A stretch of DNA of 64,000 nucleotides from Halomonas aestuarii (GTDB lineage Bacteria; Pseudomonadota; Gammaproteobacteria; Pseudomonadales; Halomonadaceae). The notes below the pieces were generated by a model. The model had not been told where the DNA came from, did not search any database, and worked only from the letters and a program-made list of their open reading frames with translations. Made by a program: the position numbers and the translations under genes. Below, in pieces: positions 9,621 through 21,831 of this stretch. Positions within the stretch are counted from its first letter, which is position 1; every line of letters begins with the position of its first letter. The stretch covers positions 2,108,001 through 2,172,000 of the forward strand of contig NZ_CP018139.1 of assembly GCF_001886615.1 (NCBI RefSeq), given 5' to 3'.

Positions 9621-10588
9621 GCCGTCCCGACGCCTCCCCCCGCGGGGCCCGCACGCACCGGCCGGGAAGCGGCGTCCGCTGGCGCGCCTGGGGTCGTCAC
9701 CACCGGGCCATGGCCGTCGACAGTGCGCGTCGGCTCCTGCGCCGGCCCGTGGGCAGCCTGCTGACCATGCTGGCCATCGCCATCGCCCTGGTGCTGCCGG
9801 CCGGCCTGTGGCTGGCCCTCGACAGCGCCCGGCTGCTGGACGCCGAGCTGGAGGAGAGCACCACCGTCACCGCCTATCTGGACGAGGACGTCGGAGAGGC
9901 CGAGGCCGGACGCATCGAAGAGGCCCTGGCCGCCCAGCCGGGCGTGGCCGATACCCGCCTGATCACCGCCGCCGAGGGCATGGCCGAGTTCCAGCAGGCG
10001 CTGGGGCTCGAGGACGCCCTGGCGAGGCTCGAGACGAACCCGCTGCCGGCCAGCGTGGTGGTGCGCCCCGCGGATCCCGCGCCCGAGGCGGTGCGCCGGC
10101 TCGCCGAGGCCCTCGAGGCGGTTCCCGGCGTCGACGAGCTGCGCCTGGACCTCGCCTGGCTGGAGCGGCTTCGTCACCTGGCCGCGCTGGGGCAGCGCGT
10201 CACCCTGGCGCTGGGCGTGCTGTTCGCGCTGGGGGTGCTGCTGGTGGTCGGCAACACCATCCGGCTGGCCGTGGAGAGTCGTCGCCAGGAGATCGAGGTG
10301 GTCACCCTGATCGGCGCCACCCATGCCTTCGTGCGTCGCCCCTTCCTCTACAGCGGGGCCTGGTTTGGCCTGGGTGGTGGCCTGCTGGCCTGGGGCCTGC
10401 TGCGCCTGGGCAGCGACTGGCTCTCGGCGCCGGTCTCGGCGCTGGCCGCCAGCTACGGGGCCAGTTTCCACCTGCCGCAGCTGGGGGCGGAAGGGTCTAC
10501 AATGCTGCTGGCATGTAGTACACTACTTGGCTGGCTGGGCGCCTGGATCGCCGTGAATCGGCACCTGGCGGAGATCCGGCCCCGCTGA
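9617..10588 (+). CDS. ftsX: Cell division protein FtsX
   Basis: Membrane half of FtsEX. 323 residues with a basic cytoplasmic N-terminus (about 1-45), a first membrane helix (about 47-72), a large periplasmic domain (about 73-195) that in the family contacts EnvC, then three more helices to the end: the four-helix type VII ABC layout. Starts by ATGA overlap with ftsE. Confidence 0.94.
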
Positions 10589-10630
10589 GGCGGGAGGCCG
10601 GACGATTCCTCGCCTCCTTTGGCTAAACCC

Positions 10631-10658
10631 GGAACTTTCCACGGCCTTTGCCGTCGTA
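10631..10658 (+). promoter_or_regulatory. Sigma-E-like promoter upstream of rpoH
   Basis: GGAACTT (10631-10637), a perfect match to the sigma-E -35 element, is followed after 16 bases by TCGTA (10654-10658; consensus TCTGA). It lies about 50 bases before the rpoH ATG. E. coli rpoH has a sigma-E promoter (P3) of the same form, so position and function agree; the -10 match is only partial. Confidence 0.55.
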
Positions 10659-10707
10659 TTCAGCGACCACGAACAGCATTATGGGCTTTGAAGGAGACAA
10701 CCTGCAC

Positions 10708-11574
10708 ATGAGCACCAGTCTTCTGCCGGTGGGTCAACTCTCCCCGGGTCATGACCTGAACGGATACATTCAGGCGGTCAACGGCATCCCCATGCTGACC
10801 GTCGACGAGGAGCGGGATCTGGCCTATCGGCTGCACGACGAGGGGGACCTCGAGGCGGCGCGTCGTCTGGTGCTGTCGCATCTGCGCTTCGTCGTCTATA
10901 TCGCCCGCAGCTACTCCGGTTACGGCCTGCCCCAGGCCGACCTGATCCAGGAAGGTAACGTCGGCCTGATGAAGGCCGTCAAGCGCTTCGACCCCAACCA
11001 GGGGGTGCGGCTGGTCTCCTTCGCCGTCCACTGGATCAAGGCCGAGATCCACGAGTTCGTGCTGCGCAACTGGCGCATCGTCAAGATCGCCACGACCAAG
11101 GCCCAGCGCAAGCTGTTCTTTAACCTGCGCGGCGCCAAGAAGCGCCTGGCCTGGCTGAACAGCGACGAGGTGGAGGCCATCGCCAAGGACCTGGACGTCA
11201 AGCCCGAGGTGGTGCGCGAGATGGAGGGTCGCCTGTCGGCCCATGACGCCGGCTTCGATGCCTCGCCGGGGGAGGACGACGAGTCCGCCTACCAGGCACC
11301 GGTGCACTTCCTCGACGATGCCAGCGCCGACCCGGCCACCCAGCTCGAGGACAGCGACTGGGAGCAGGACTCCACCCATCGCCTGCAGGAAGCCCTCGAG
11401 TCTCTCGACGAGCGCTCCCGGGACATCCTGCAGCGACGCTGGCTCGGGGATGGCAAGGCCACCCTGCACGAGCTGGCCGACGTCTACGGCGTCTCCGCCG
11501 AGCGCATCCGCCAGCTCGAGAAGAACGCCATGAAGAAGATCCGCCAGCAGATCGGGGATGCCCTGGCGGCCTGA
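10708..11574 (+). CDS. rpoH: RNA polymerase heat-shock sigma factor RpoH (sigma-32)
   Basis: Directs RNA polymerase to chaperone and protease promoters on heat shock. 288 residues with sigma region 2 ([19 protein letters not shown]), the sigma-32-specific RpoH box QRKLFFNLR starting at residue 133, and a region 4.2 helix-turn-helix near the C-terminus ([17 protein letters not shown]). ATG 10708 has a clear AAGGAG ribosome site at 10691-10696, which decides against the longer frame upstream. It follows ftsX as in E. coli but has its own sigma-E-like promoter. Confidence 0.97.
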   Translation: MSTSLLPVGQLSPGHDLNGYIQAVNGIPMLTVDEERDLAYRLHDEGDLEAARRLVLSHLRFVVYIARSYSGYGLPQADLIQEGNVGLMKAVKRFDPNQGVRLVSFAVHWIKAEIHEFVLRNWRIVKIATTKAQRKLFFNLRGAKKRLAWLNSDEVEAIAKDLDVKPEVVREMEGRLSAHDAGFDASPGEDDESAYQAPVHFLDDASADPATQLEDSDWEQDSTHRLQEALESLDERSRDILQRRWLGDGKATLHELADVYGVSAERIRQLEKNAMKKIRQQIGDALAA

Positions 11575-11626
11575 TCCCTTCCTCGCCTGACCGCTCGTTT
11601 GAAAGCCCTTATATAAAGCCCCGATG

Positions 11627-11657
11627 ACGAAGCCCCGGCCGCTGGCCGGGGCTTCGT
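11627..11657. terminator. Bidirectional hairpin between rpoH and slmA
   Basis: A 14-bp perfect stem (ACGAAGCCCCGGCC / GGCCGGGGCTTCGT) with a GCT loop lies between convergent rpoH and slmA, 52 bases after the rpoH stop and 21 before the slmA stop. Confidence 0.8.
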
Positions 11658-11678
11658 GCGTTCTGACCGCGCCCTTCC

Positions 11679-12290
11679 TCAGGCCGTCTGGGGGACCTCG
11701 CGCAGCAGCTGCGCCGAGAGCAGCGCCCACTGGTCGTCCCAGTACTCGGTGGGGCGATGGCGAAAGTCGCTGCGCACGTAGCGCGAGATCTGCCCCTCGA
11801 GCTGGGCCAGCATCAGGTTGGCGGCGGCGGAGACCGGCAGGGTGGGGCGGCGCCCCTCGCGAAGTTCGGCCTCGCGCAGCACCTGCTTGAGCTGGGTCTC
11901 CAGGCGCTCGAAGAGCTGATGGATGCGCAGCCTGAGCCTTGCCGTCTCGCCGGTCAGGGCGTCGCCGCCGAGCAGGCGCGAGAGGCCCGGGTTCTTCTCT
12001 GCGAAGGCCAGCACCAGGGTGAGGATCTGGCCGCATCGCGGCACCGCTTCGGGCACCTCGTCGAGGATCCGGCCGATGCGCTCGAAGAGGCTCTCCTCGA
12101 TGAACGCGATCAGGCCCTCGAACATGCGCGCCTTGCTGGGGAAGTGGCGATAGAGCGCCGCCTCCGAGACGCCGACCTGGCGGGCCAGGGCGGCCACGGT
12201 GATGCGCTTGCCGCTGTCTTCTTCCAGCATCAGCGCGAGGCCCTGCAGGATCTGCTCGCGGCGGCTGGGGGTGGGTGTTTCCTGCGTCAT
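11679..12290 (-). CDS. slmA: Nucleoid occlusion factor SlmA (TetR family)
   Basis: DNA-bound inhibitor of FtsZ ring assembly over the nucleoid. 203 residues: an N-terminal TetR helix-turn-helix with the SlmA-specific stretch VGVSEAALYRHFPSKARMFE (about residues 39-58), then the helical ligand/FtsZ-binding domain. Genomic position after dut/argB-type genes agrees with the dut-slmA neighbourhood of gammaproteobacteria. Last gene of the minus-strand coaBC-dut-algC-argB-slmA run. Confidence 0.93.
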   Translation of the reverse strand: MTQETPTPSRREQILQGLALMLEEDSGKRITVAALARQVGVSEAALYRHFPSKARMFEGLIAFIEESLFERIGRILDEVPEAVPRCGQILTLVLAFAEKNPGLSRLLGGDALTGETARLRLRIHQLFERLETQLKQVLREAELREGRRPTLPVSAAANLMLAQLEGQISRYVRSDFRHRPTEYWDDQWALLSAQLLREVPQTA

Positions 12291-12342
12291 GTCGTTATTT
12301 TCTTGTCGGTCGGGTGGATCGGGGCCGGCCCCCCTGAGAGGG

Positions 12343-14689
<2,347 letters not shown>

Positions 14690-14720
14690 GGGGTCAGTCC
14701 GTTGTGGTGATGCGAGTGGC

Positions 14721-15188
14721 TCAGTGCCGGCCCGAGCTGCCGAAGCCGCCGGCGCCCCGGCGGCTGGTGTCGAAGTCGTCGACGATCTCGAGCTCGGCCT
14801 GCACCACGGGGACAAGCACATACTGTGCCAGCCGCTCGAAGGGCTCGATGGTGAAGGGCGCGTCGCCACGGTTCCATGTGGAGATCATCAGCTCGCCCTG
14901 GTAGTCGGAATCGATCAGGCCCACCAGGTTGCCCAGCACGATGCCATGCTTGTGGCCCAGGCCCGAGCGGGGCAGGATCATCCCGGCGAGCCCTGGGTCG
15001 GCGATATGGATGGCGAGCCCGGTGCGGACCAGCTCGCACTGCCCGGGCGCCAGGGTCAGCGGGGCGTCGAGCAGGGCGCGCAGGTCCATGCCGGCGGAGC
15101 CGTCGGTGGCGTAGTGGGGCATCACGTCACGCAGGCGCTCATCGAGCAGCTTGACGGCGAGGCGCGGGCGTTCGGGGGCGAGAGACAT
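14721..15188 (-). CDS. dut: Deoxyuridine 5'-triphosphate nucleotidohydrolase (dUTPase)
   Basis: Hydrolyses dUTP to dUMP and pyrophosphate, keeping uracil out of DNA and feeding dTMP synthesis. 155 residues with all conserved trimeric dUTPase motifs: AGMDL (motif 1), PRSGLG (2), [10 protein letters not shown] (3) and the C-terminal [10 protein letters not shown] (5). Between coaBC and algC with gaps of 22 and 31 bases, so probably one transcript. Confidence 0.97.
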   Translation of the reverse strand: MSLAPERPRLAVKLLDERLRDVMPHYATDGSAGMDLRALLDAPLTLAPGQCELVRTGLAIHIADPGLAGMILPRSGLGHKHGIVLGNLVGLIDSDYQGELMISTWNRGDAPFTIEPFERLAQYVLVPVVQAELEIVDDFDTSRRGAGGFGSSGRH

Positions 15189-15210
15189 CGGGACTCCTCG
15201 GGGTGCGGTG

Positions 15211-16521
15211 TCAGGGGGTGCGGCGTGACGGCAGGCAGGCCAGGGCGCGCTGCATCACCGCCAGGGCGAGCCGGGCCTTGGGCTGGGGGGCCAGGCTCTC
15301 GCGGGCCTCGGCGTCGCCGTCCCGCCACAGCAGCAGGGCGGCATTGTGATCGGTGCCGAAGCCGATCTCGGGGCTCGAGACGTCGTTGGCGACGATCATG
15401 TCCAGCCCCTTGCGGGTCAGCTTGTCCCGGGCATAGGCCTCGAGGTCGCGGGTCTCGGCGGCGAATCCCACCACGAAGGGGCGTTCCGCCAGGGCCGCCA
15501 CCGCGGCAATGATGTCGGGGTTCTTCACCAGGCGCAGGGTGAGTCCCTCCTCGCCGTCGGCCTTCTTGATCTTGTGCTCGGCGGCCGTCTCGGCGCGGTA
15601 GTCGGCGACGGCGGCGCAGCCGATGAAGAGGTCGCTGTCGCGGGCCAGCCGCTGGGCGGCCTCGTGCATCTCCCGGGCGGTCTCCACATCGATGCGCTCG
15701 ACGCCCGGCGGGGTGGCCAGGGCCACCGGGCCGCTGATGAGCCGCACCCGGGCCCCGAGCGAGGCGGCGGCGGCGGCCAGGGCATAGCCCATCTTGCCGG
15801 AGCTGTGGTTGGAGAGGTAGCGCACCGGGTCCAGCGGCTCCCGGGTGGGGCCGGCGGTGATGGTCACGGTCAGGCCGTCGGCCTCCCGCGACGCTTGCGA
15901 CTCGACCGGCGTGTCGTGGGACGCCATGGAGGAGGGCGCGGCACCGGGCGCCCCGGGCAGCAGCGCCGCCAGGATCGCCTCGGGCTCCAGCATGCGACCC
16001 GGGCCCACGTCGCCGCAGGCCTGGTCGCCGCTGGCCGGTCCCAGCAGCCGCCAGCCGTCCTCGACGAGGCGGTCGGCATTGCGCCGAGTGGCGGGATGGC
16101 GCCACATGGCCTGGTTCATGGCCGGGGCCATCACCTTCTCGGCCTCGCTGGCCAGGCACAGGGTGGTCAGCAGGTCGTCGGCGAGGCCCTGGGCGAGGCG
16201 CGCCATCAGGTCGGCGGTGGCCGGGGCGATCAGGATGGTGTCGGCCCAGCGGGCGAGCTCGATGTGCCCCATGCCGGCCTCTGCCTCGGGGTCGAGCAGC
16301 GAGGTGCGCACGGGCTCGCCGGTCAGCGCCTGCAGCGTCAGCGGGGTGATGAAGGCCTGGGCGCCCTCGGTCATGACCACGCGCACCTCGCAGCCGGCCT
16401 GCTTGAGCAGACGGGCGAGCTGGGCGCTCTTGTAGGCGGCGATCCCGGCGCTGATGCCGAGCAGGATGCGGCGGCCCGCGTTCGGGCGGCCGCTGTTGTC
16501 TGGGCCGGGCAGTGATGACAT
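15211..16521 (-). CDS. coaBC: Bifunctional phosphopantothenoylcysteine decarboxylase/phosphopantothenate-cysteine ligase
   Basis: Two successive steps of coenzyme A synthesis. 436 residues: N-terminal flavin-dependent CoaC (about 15-205) with the PAMNQAMW substrate motif and the ACGDVGPGR cysteine loop, joined by a Ser/Ala/Pro linker to the CTP-dependent CoaB (about 225-430) with SGKMGYALA and VGFAAET motifs. First gene of the minus-strand block and divergent from radC, as in E. coli (dfp/radC). Confidence 0.96.
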   Translation of the reverse strand: MSSLPGPDNSGRPNAGRRILLGISAGIAAYKSAQLARLLKQAGCEVRVVMTEGAQAFITPLTLQALTGEPVRTSLLDPEAEAGMGHIELARWADTILIAPATADLMARLAQGLADDLLTTLCLASEAEKVMAPAMNQAMWRHPATRRNADRLVEDGWRLLGPASGDQACGDVGPGRMLEPEAILAALLPGAPGAAPSSMASHDTPVESQASREADGLTVTITAGPTREPLDPVRYLSNHSSGKMGYALAAAAASLGARVRLISGPVALATPPGVERIDVETAREMHEAAQRLARDSDLFIGCAAVADYRAETAAEHKIKKADGEEGLTLRLVKNPDIIAAVAALAERPFVVGFAAETRDLEAYARDKLTRKGLDMIVANDVSSPEIGFGTDHNAALLLWRDGDAEARESLAPQPKARLALAVMQRALACLPSRRTP

Positions 16522-16573
16522 GGCGGTATCCGAACGGAAATCGGGCCTTCTACCTTACCATCGGCGCCCGACC

Positions 16574-16600
16574 TTGCGTAGCCGCGGGCCCGACTACACT
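16574..16600 (+). promoter_or_regulatory. Possible radC promoter
   Basis: TTGCGT (16574-16579) and TACACT (16595-16600) with a short 15-bp spacer, 33 bases before the radC ATG. Spacing is below optimum, so this is a weak call. Confidence 0.3.
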
Positions 16601-16632
16601 GACACTCACGGACGTCGGGCAGGGAGAGCGGG

Positions 16633-17307
16633 ATGTCGATTCGCGACTGGCCGGAAGGGGAGCGCCCCAGGGAGAAGCTGCTGGCCCTCGGTGTGGAGGC
16701 CCTCTCCGATGCGGAACTGCTGGCGATCTTCCTGCGCGTGGGCGTGGCGGGACGCTCGGCGGTGGACCTGGCGCGGGACCTGCTCTCGTCCTTCGGCGGG
16801 CTGCGTCCGCTGCTCGAGGCCGACCAGGCGCGCTTCTGCGCCGAGCGCGGCATGGGCATGGCCACCTACGTGCAGCTCCAGGCCACCCTGGAGCTGTCGC
16901 GACGCCACCTCGCCAGCCAGCTGGAACGCGGCCATGCGCTGACGTCACCCTCGCTGGTGCGTGCCTATCTTGCCGCGAAGCTTCGCCACCTCGGCCACGA
17001 GGAGTTCGCCGCCCTCTTCCTCGACAGCCAGCACCGGGTGATTCGCTACGAGTCGCTGTTCCGCGGCACCCTGGACAGCGCCTCGGTCTATCCCCGCGAG
17101 GTGGCAAGGCGTGCCCTGGCGCTGGGCGCCGGGGCGGTCATCTTCGCCCACAACCACCCCTCGGGGGTGGCCGAGCCCAGTGACGCCGACCGGCGCATCA
17201 CCGAACGGCTGCGCGAGGCGCTCGCGCTCTTCGAGGTCCGCGTGCTGGACCATTTCGTAGTGGGAGACGGGGAGGTGGTCTCCTTCGCAGAGCGGGGATG
17301 GCTCTGA
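16633..17307 (+). CDS. radC: RadC family JAMM-domain protein
   Basis: 224 residues: an N-terminal helix-hairpin-helix-like region and a C-terminal JAB1/MPN metalloprotease-like domain. The zinc motif is intact: H173 and H175 in HNHPSG, then S183 and D186. Once thought to be a DNA-repair protein, its true role is unresolved. A GGGAGAG ribosome site precedes ATG 16633. Divergent from coaBC and upstream of rpmB-rpmG, the same order as E. coli. Confidence 0.93.
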   Translation: MSIRDWPEGERPREKLLALGVEALSDAELLAIFLRVGVAGRSAVDLARDLLSSFGGLRPLLEADQARFCAERGMGMATYVQLQATLELSRRHLASQLERGHALTSPSLVRAYLAAKLRHLGHEEFAALFLDSQHRVIRYESLFRGTLDSASVYPREVARRALALGAGAVIFAHNHPSGVAEPSDADRRITERLREALALFEVRVLDHFVVGDGEVVSFAERGWL

Positions 17308-17481
17308 GGGAGTCATCGGGGGCGGATCATGATAGGAAAACCGCTCGAGGGTCGCTATAATGCCGCACCGGCTGCGCTGGGCCCCTTGGTACGGGGCTCT
17401 CGCCTGTCATCGCCGCCTGCCGCGCCACCTGCCGGTGCCGCGGGGCCATGCCACGCCCTCATCGGATCATCGCCGCGTCGC
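17308..17481. other. Non-coding gap upstream of rpmB
   Basis: Together with the promoter and leader to 17620 this is a 313-base gap. Besides the promoter at 17482 it holds a TATAAT box at 17356-17361 without a good -35 partner. No coding frame with a ribosome site or family resemblance is seen. Confidence 0.5.
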
Positions 17482-17510
17482 TTGCCGAACGTGGCGGTCT
17501 CTGGTATAAA
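17482..17510 (+). promoter_or_regulatory. Strong promoter for rpmB-rpmG
   Basis: TTGCCG (17482-17487), a 17-bp spacer and TATAAA (17505-17510), with an extended -10 (TGG before the box) and a G+C-rich stretch after it. Resembles the promoter before rpsB at 39627. Leaves a leader of roughly 100 nt before rpmB. Confidence 0.7.
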
Positions 17511-17620
17511 GTGCAGCCTTTGAATTCCCTTGGGTCAAATGACAACGGGGTCGTCCCGGTTTGCCCGACAGGTTTTGAACACTCAGGTCTAAACACCTGG
17601 CCAAGCGGTTGGAGGCTCTC

Positions 17621-17857
17621 ATGTCCAAAGTATGTCAGGTTACCGGCAAGCGCCCGGTGACTGGTAACAACGTTTCACACTCCCAGCGCAAGACTCGCCG
17701 TCGTTTCGTGCCGAATCTGCATTCCCACCGTTTCTGGGTGGAGTCCGAGAAGCGCTTCGTCAAGCTGCGCGTCTCCTCCAAGGGCATGCGCATCATCGAC
17801 AAGAAGGGCATCGAGGCGGTGCTCGGCGACATTCGCAAGCGCGGCGACGCCGTCTAA
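17621..17857 (+). CDS. rpmB: 50S ribosomal protein L28
   Basis: 78 residues, the E. coli length, with the L28 opening [20 protein letters not shown] and the basic RRRFVPNLH segment. Start ATG 17621 has a GGAGG ribosome site at 17610-17614; an ATG four codons earlier lies on top of that site and is rejected. Operon with rpmG, 25 bases downstream. Confidence 0.98.
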   Translation: MSKVCQVTGKRPVTGNNVSHSQRKTRRRFVPNLHSHRFWVESEKRFVKLRVSSKGMRIIDKKGIEAVLGDIRKRGDAV

Positions 17858-17882
17858 GCGTTCCATCAGGGAGATATCCGTC

Positions 17883-18038
17883 ATGCGCGACAAGATCAGA
17901 ATGATTTCCAGTGCCGGTACCGGCCACTTCTACACCACCGACAAGAACAAGCGGAACACCCCGGACAAGCTCGAGAAGAAGATGTTTGATCCGACCATCC
18001 GCAAGCACGTGATGTACAAGGAAGGCAAGATCAAGTAA
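17883..18038 (+). CDS. rpmG: 50S ribosomal protein L33
   Basis: A short gene of 51 codons, with ribosome site AGGGAG at 17868-17873. The product contains [11 protein letters not shown] and ends [10 protein letters not shown], matching E. coli L33. It is the cysteine-free form (no CxxC zinc pairs), as in E. coli. Standard rpmB-rpmG pair. Confidence 0.97.
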   Translation: MRDKIRMISSAGTGHFYTTDKNKRNTPDKLEKKMFDPTIRKHVMYKEGKIK

Positions 18039-18078
18039 GCCTTGGTCGCTTCCACCGCAGGCACGAGCCTGTCTGCCT

Positions 18079-18102
18079 GAACCCGGCCCGACGGTCGGGT
18101 TC
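18079..18102 (+). terminator. Terminator after rpmG
   Basis: 10-bp stem (GAACCCGGCC / GGTCGGGTTC, one G-U) with CGAC loop, followed by TTGCGTATT. Confidence 0.7.
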
Positions 18103-18131
18103 TTGCGTATTGTCGCCCCTCCGGACGAGCC

Positions 18132-18956
18132 ATGCCCGAGCTGCCCGAAGTCGAGACCACCCGCCGGGGAATCGCGCCCCATGTGGAAGGCCGCGAGATC
18201 ACCGAGGTGATCGTCCGGCAGGCCCGCCTGCGCGTGCCGGTGCCGGCGGACCTGGTCGATCGCCTGGTCGGGGCGCGGATCCGGACGCTCTCCCGCCGCG
18301 CCAAGTACCTCCTGGTGCCCCTGTCGGCCCCGGCGGGGGGCACCCTGCTCTGGCACCTGGGCATGTCCGGCAGCCTGCGGCTCGCGCGCCTGGGCGAGCT
18401 GCCCAAGAAGCACGACCATGTCGATCTGGTGCTCGACGACGGTGGCATCCTTCGCTACCACGATCCGCGCCGCTTCGGCTTCGTCGACTGGCTCGCCGAG
18501 GGTCGCGAGCCGGATCCGCGCCTGGCCCGGCTGGGGCCGGAGCCGCTGTCCGACGCCTTCGACGGGGCGCGTCTCTATCGCCTGTCCCGGGGCCGGCGCC
18601 TCTCCGTGAAGCCCTTCCTGATGGACAATGCCGTGGTGGTGGGCGTAGGCAACATCTACGCCGCCGAGGCGCTCTTCCTGGCCGGCATCGACCCTCGCCG
18701 GGCCGCCGGGCGCATCTCCCGTGAGCGTTTCGACCGGCTCGCGGCCGCGGTGCGCGAGGTGCTGGCGGCCGCCATCACCCAGGGCGGCACCACCCTGCGC
18801 GACTTCGTCGGTGGCACCGGCGAGCCCGGCTATTTCAAGCAGCGACTCAACGTCTATGGCCGCGATGGCCAGCCCTGCCGGCGCTGCGGCGCCGAGCTGC
18901 GCCTGGTGAAGCTGGGGCAGCGGGCCAGCGTGTTCTGCGGCCAGTGCCAGACCTGA
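18132..18956 (+). CDS. mutM: Formamidopyrimidine-DNA glycosylase (Fpg/MutM)
   Basis: Excises 8-oxoguanine and ring-opened purines and nicks the abasic site. 274 residues starting MPELPEVE, where Pro2 is the Schiff-base nucleophile and Glu3 the catalytic acid after methionine removal. The C-terminal zinc finger has C-x2-C (CRRC) and C-x2-C (CGQC) pairs near residues 248-272. Follows rpmBG as in E. coli. Confidence 0.97.
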   Translation: MPELPEVETTRRGIAPHVEGREITEVIVRQARLRVPVPADLVDRLVGARIRTLSRRAKYLLVPLSAPAGGTLLWHLGMSGSLRLARLGELPKKHDHVDLVLDDGGILRYHDPRRFGFVDWLAEGREPDPRLARLGPEPLSDAFDGARLYRLSRGRRLSVKPFLMDNAVVVGVGNIYAAEALFLAGIDPRRAAGRISRERFDRLAAAVREVLAAAITQGGTTLRDFVGGTGEPGYFKQRLNVYGRDGQPCRRCGAELRLVKLGQRASVFCGQCQT

Positions 18957-18987
18957 TCGATTCCCTCATTTCCCTGCGAGACCCCTC

Positions 18988-20181
18988 ATGACCCAGCACA
19001 CACTGCGCCTGAAGAAGCATGCCGACCGTCGCCTCAAGGCGGGCCACCTGTGGCTCTACTCCAACGAGATCGATATCCAGGCCACGCCGCTCAAGGACCT
19101 CGCCCCCGGCGCGCAGGTGGTGGTCGAGGCGGCCAACGGCAAGGCCATGGGGGTGGCCTATGTCAATCCGCATTCGCTGATCTGCGCGCGGATGGTCTCC
19201 CGCGACCCGGCGCAGGGGCTGGACCGCTCGCTTCTGGTCCATCGCCTGAACCAGGCCCTGGCCCTGCGCCAGCGGCTCTTCGACAAGCCCTTCTATCGCC
19301 TGGTGCACGGCGAGGGCGACCTGCTGCCGGGGCTGGTCATCGACCGCTTCGGGGATGTCGTCGTGGTGCAGCTCAATACCGCCGGCATGCAGGCCGTGGC
19401 CGAGGAGCTGCTGGATGCCCTGGACAAGGTGCTCTCGCCCGCGGCCGTGGTGTTCCGCAACGACACCAGCGGACGTCGCCAGGAGGGCCTTGAGGCGAGC
19501 GTCGAGGTGGTGAAGGGCGAGCTGCCCGACCAGGTGCTGCTGGAGGAGAACGGCGTGCGCTTCGTGGCGCCGGTGCTCGACGGCCAGAAGACCGGCTGGT
19601 TCTACGACCACCGGGTCAATCGCACCTGGCTCAATGGCCTGGTGGCCGGCAAGCGGGTGCTGGACCTGTTCAGCTACGTCGGGGGCTGGGGGGTGCAGGC
19701 CGCCGCCAGCGGTGCCCGCGAGGTGCTCTGCGTGGATGCTTCCGGCGCGGCACTGGAGCGGGTCGCCGAGAACGCGGCCCTCAACGGCCTGCACGAGCAG
19801 GTGGCGGTGGGCGAGGGCGATGCCTTCGAGGTGCTCGCCGCCCTCAAGGCCGAGGGGGAGGAGTTCGACGTGGTGATCCTCGACCCGCCGGCCTTCATCC
19901 GCAAGCGCAAGGACATCCCCAACGGCGAGCGGGCCTACGGCAAGCTCAACCGCGAGGCGATGCGCCTGCTCGGCCGCGACGGCCTGCTGCTCTCGGCGTC
20001 CTGCTCCATGCACCTGGCCCCGGAGCGCCTGGTGGACGTGGTGCGCGGCGCGATCCGCCATCAGGACCGCCAGGGCCAGATCCTCTTCCAGGGCCATCAG
20101 GGACCGGACCATCCGGTGCATCCGGCGATTCCCGAGACGTCGTACCTGAAGGCGCTGGGCGTCCGCGTCTTCCGGGACTAG
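18988..20181 (+). CDS. rlmI: 23S rRNA (cytosine(1962)-C(5))-methyltransferase RlmI
   Basis: 397 residues: an N-terminal PUA RNA-binding domain (about 1-90), a central EEHEA-like subdomain, and a C-terminal class I SAM methyltransferase with VLDLFSYVGGWG and the catalytic-region ILDPPAFIRKRKD. This domain set is the RlmI/RlmK-type m5C enzyme family. Sits 31 bases after mutM, likely cotranscribed. The exact rRNA target is inferred from the family. Confidence 0.88.
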   Translation: MTQHTLRLKKHADRRLKAGHLWLYSNEIDIQATPLKDLAPGAQVVVEAANGKAMGVAYVNPHSLICARMVSRDPAQGLDRSLLVHRLNQALALRQRLFDKPFYRLVHGEGDLLPGLVIDRFGDVVVVQLNTAGMQAVAEELLDALDKVLSPAAVVFRNDTSGRRQEGLEASVEVVKGELPDQVLLEENGVRFVAPVLDGQKTGWFYDHRVNRTWLNGLVAGKRVLDLFSYVGGWGVQAAASGAREVLCVDASGAALERVAENAALNGLHEQVAVGEGDAFEVLAALKAEGEEFDVVILDPPAFIRKRKDIPNGERAYGKLNREAMRLLGRDGLLLSASCSMHLAPERLVDVVRGAIRHQDRQGQILFQGHQGPDHPVHPAIPETSYLKALGVRVFRD

Positions 20182-20190
20182 GCCGCCGCG

Positions 20191-20511
20191 ATGGTGCCCG
20201 GTTACGTTCGCGCCTTCGCCCATTCCAATGCGCTGCTGGTCAGCCACGTATATAACGTGCTGACCGCCGCCGGCATACCGGCGGAACTGCGCAACCTCAC
20301 TCTCGGCGGCGGGGCCGGCGAGCTGCCCCTGGGGGAGTGCGAGCCGGAGGTCTGGGTGGCGCCCCACAATCGTGAGCGGGCCGAGTCGCTGATCCGCCAG
20401 GCCCTGGAAGGGACCAGCGACCGCCCGGCCTGGACCTGCCCCGGGTGCGGCGAGCGCCTCGAGGGCGCCTTCGACACCTGCTGGAACTGCGGCGCCCCGC
20501 GCGAGCGGTGA
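20191..20511 (+). CDS. DUF2007-type small protein with C-terminal zinc ribbon
   Basis: 106 residues. The first about 70 match the DUF2007 'putative signal transducing protein' fold (YNVLTAAGIPAELRN, then EVWVAPHNRERAESLI), a ferredoxin-like domain of unknown function. The tail adds a zinc ribbon with CPGCG and CWNCG pairs. Only 9 bases after rlmI, so probably the last gene of mutM-rlmI. GTG 20194 is an alternative start. Confidence 0.7.
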   Translation: MVPGYVRAFAHSNALLVSHVYNVLTAAGIPAELRNLTLGGGAGELPLGECEPEVWVAPHNRERAESLIRQALEGTSDRPAWTCPGCGERLEGAFDTCWNCGAPRER

Positions 20512-20676
20512 AGCGGCAGGGTTTCCTGTGGAGGCATTTCTCCGCAGAAGATTTTCTGGCTGAAAACTCCTTATATGTCGATATTTCTTGTTCTTCCTTG
20601 TGGACGCTTCGTGGAACGACTGCCTGTGCTGTAATGGGGAGAACACTTACCCAGCAACCGTTCGCAGGAGGATGCC

Positions 20677-21792
20677 ATGCAGATCGCCGTGCCCAAGGAA
20701 ATCAAGAACCACGAGTATCGCGTCGCCCTGACCCCCTCCGGGGCACGGGAACTGGTCGGCCGCGGCCACCAGGTCACCGTCCAGGCCGGGGCCGGCGAGG
20801 GCGCCGGCTTCCATGACGCCGCCTACGAGGCCGCCGGTGCCAGCCTCGAGGCCGATGTGGCGAAGGTCTGGAGCGAGGCCGAGCTGATCCTCAAGGTCAA
20901 GGAGCCCCAGGCCGAGGAGGTCGCCCGCCTGTCGGCCGGCCAGACGCTCTTCACCTACCTGCACCTGGCCGCCGAGGAGACCCTGACCCGTGGCCTGATG
21001 AAGAGCGGCGCCACCTGCATCGCCTACGAGACCGTCACGGATCGCCAGGGCGGGCTGCCGCTGCTGGCGCCGATGAGCACCGTGGCCGGCCGCATGGCCG
21101 TGCAGGCGGGGGCCCACAGCCTCGAGAAGGCCCAGGGCGGGGCCGGCGTGCTGCTGCCCGGCGTGCCCGGCGTGGCCCCGGCCAAGGTGGCCGTCATCGG
21201 GGGCGGCGTGGTGGGCGAGAACGCCGCCCGCATGGCGCTGGGCCTGGGGGCCGAGGTCACGGTGCTCGACAAGTCCATTCCGCGCCTCGAGACCCTCGAC
21301 GACCGCTACCAGGGTCGCATGAAGACCGTCTTCTCCACCGCCGACGCCATCGATGAGGCGGTCCGTGAATGCGACCTGATCGTCGGCGCCGTGCTGATCC
21401 CCGGGGCGGCGGCGCCCAAGCTGATCACCCGCGAGATGCTCGCCGAGATGAAGCCGGGCAGCGTGCTGGTGGACGTGGCCATCGACCAGGGCGGCTGCTT
21501 CGAGACCAGCCGCGCCACGACCCATACCGACCCGACCTACCTCATCGACGGGATCGTGCACTACTGCGTGGCCAACATGCCCGGCGCCGTGGCGCGCACC
21601 TCCACCCAGGCGCTGACCAACGCCACCATGCCCTTCGTCACGGCGCTGGCCGACAAGGGCTGGAAGCAGGCCCTGGCCGATGACCCGCACTTTCTGCCGG
21701 GCCTCAACGTCCACGACGGCCGGGTGACCTACCAGGCAGTGGCGGACGCCTTCGGCCTGGAGAGCGTCGATCCCGCCAGCCTGGTGAAATAA
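20677..21792 (+). CDS. ald: Alanine dehydrogenase
   Basis: NAD-dependent reversible conversion of L-alanine to pyruvate and ammonium. 371 residues, with the family signature at the N-terminus ([16 protein letters not shown]), a Rossmann [10 protein letters not shown] loop and the conserved histidine in LHLAAE. A strong AGGAGG site precedes ATG 20677. The 165-base upstream gap is clearly more A+T-rich than the surroundings (about 20540-20640), as expected of a regulated promoter region, but I cannot define boxes or an operator. A structured repeat follows the gene. Confidence 0.96.
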   Translation: MQIAVPKEIKNHEYRVALTPSGARELVGRGHQVTVQAGAGEGAGFHDAAYEAAGASLEADVAKVWSEAELILKVKEPQAEEVARLSAGQTLFTYLHLAAEETLTRGLMKSGATCIAYETVTDRQGGLPLLAPMSTVAGRMAVQAGAHSLEKAQGGAGVLLPGVPGVAPAKVAVIGGGVVGENAARMALGLGAEVTVLDKSIPRLETLDDRYQGRMKTVFSTADAIDEAVRECDLIVGAVLIPGAAAPKLITREMLAEMKPGSVLVDVAIDQGGCFETSRATTHTDPTYLIDGIVHYCVANMPGAVARTSTQALTNATMPFVTALADKGWKQALADDPHFLPGLNVHDGRVTYQAVADAFGLESVDPASLVK

Positions 21793-21831
21793 GACAGCCT
21801 CGTTGGCTGGAGGCCGAGAGCCTGAGCGGCG

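Noticed and set aside
17329..17523. Small frame upstream of rpmB
   Set aside because: It runs through the promoter boxes of rpmB and has low-complexity composition with no ribosome site.
17575..17620. tRNA-like segment (GGCCAAGCGGTTGGAGGC) before rpmB
   Set aside because: It resembles a D-arm by chance; no acceptor, anticodon or T arm can be drawn around it.
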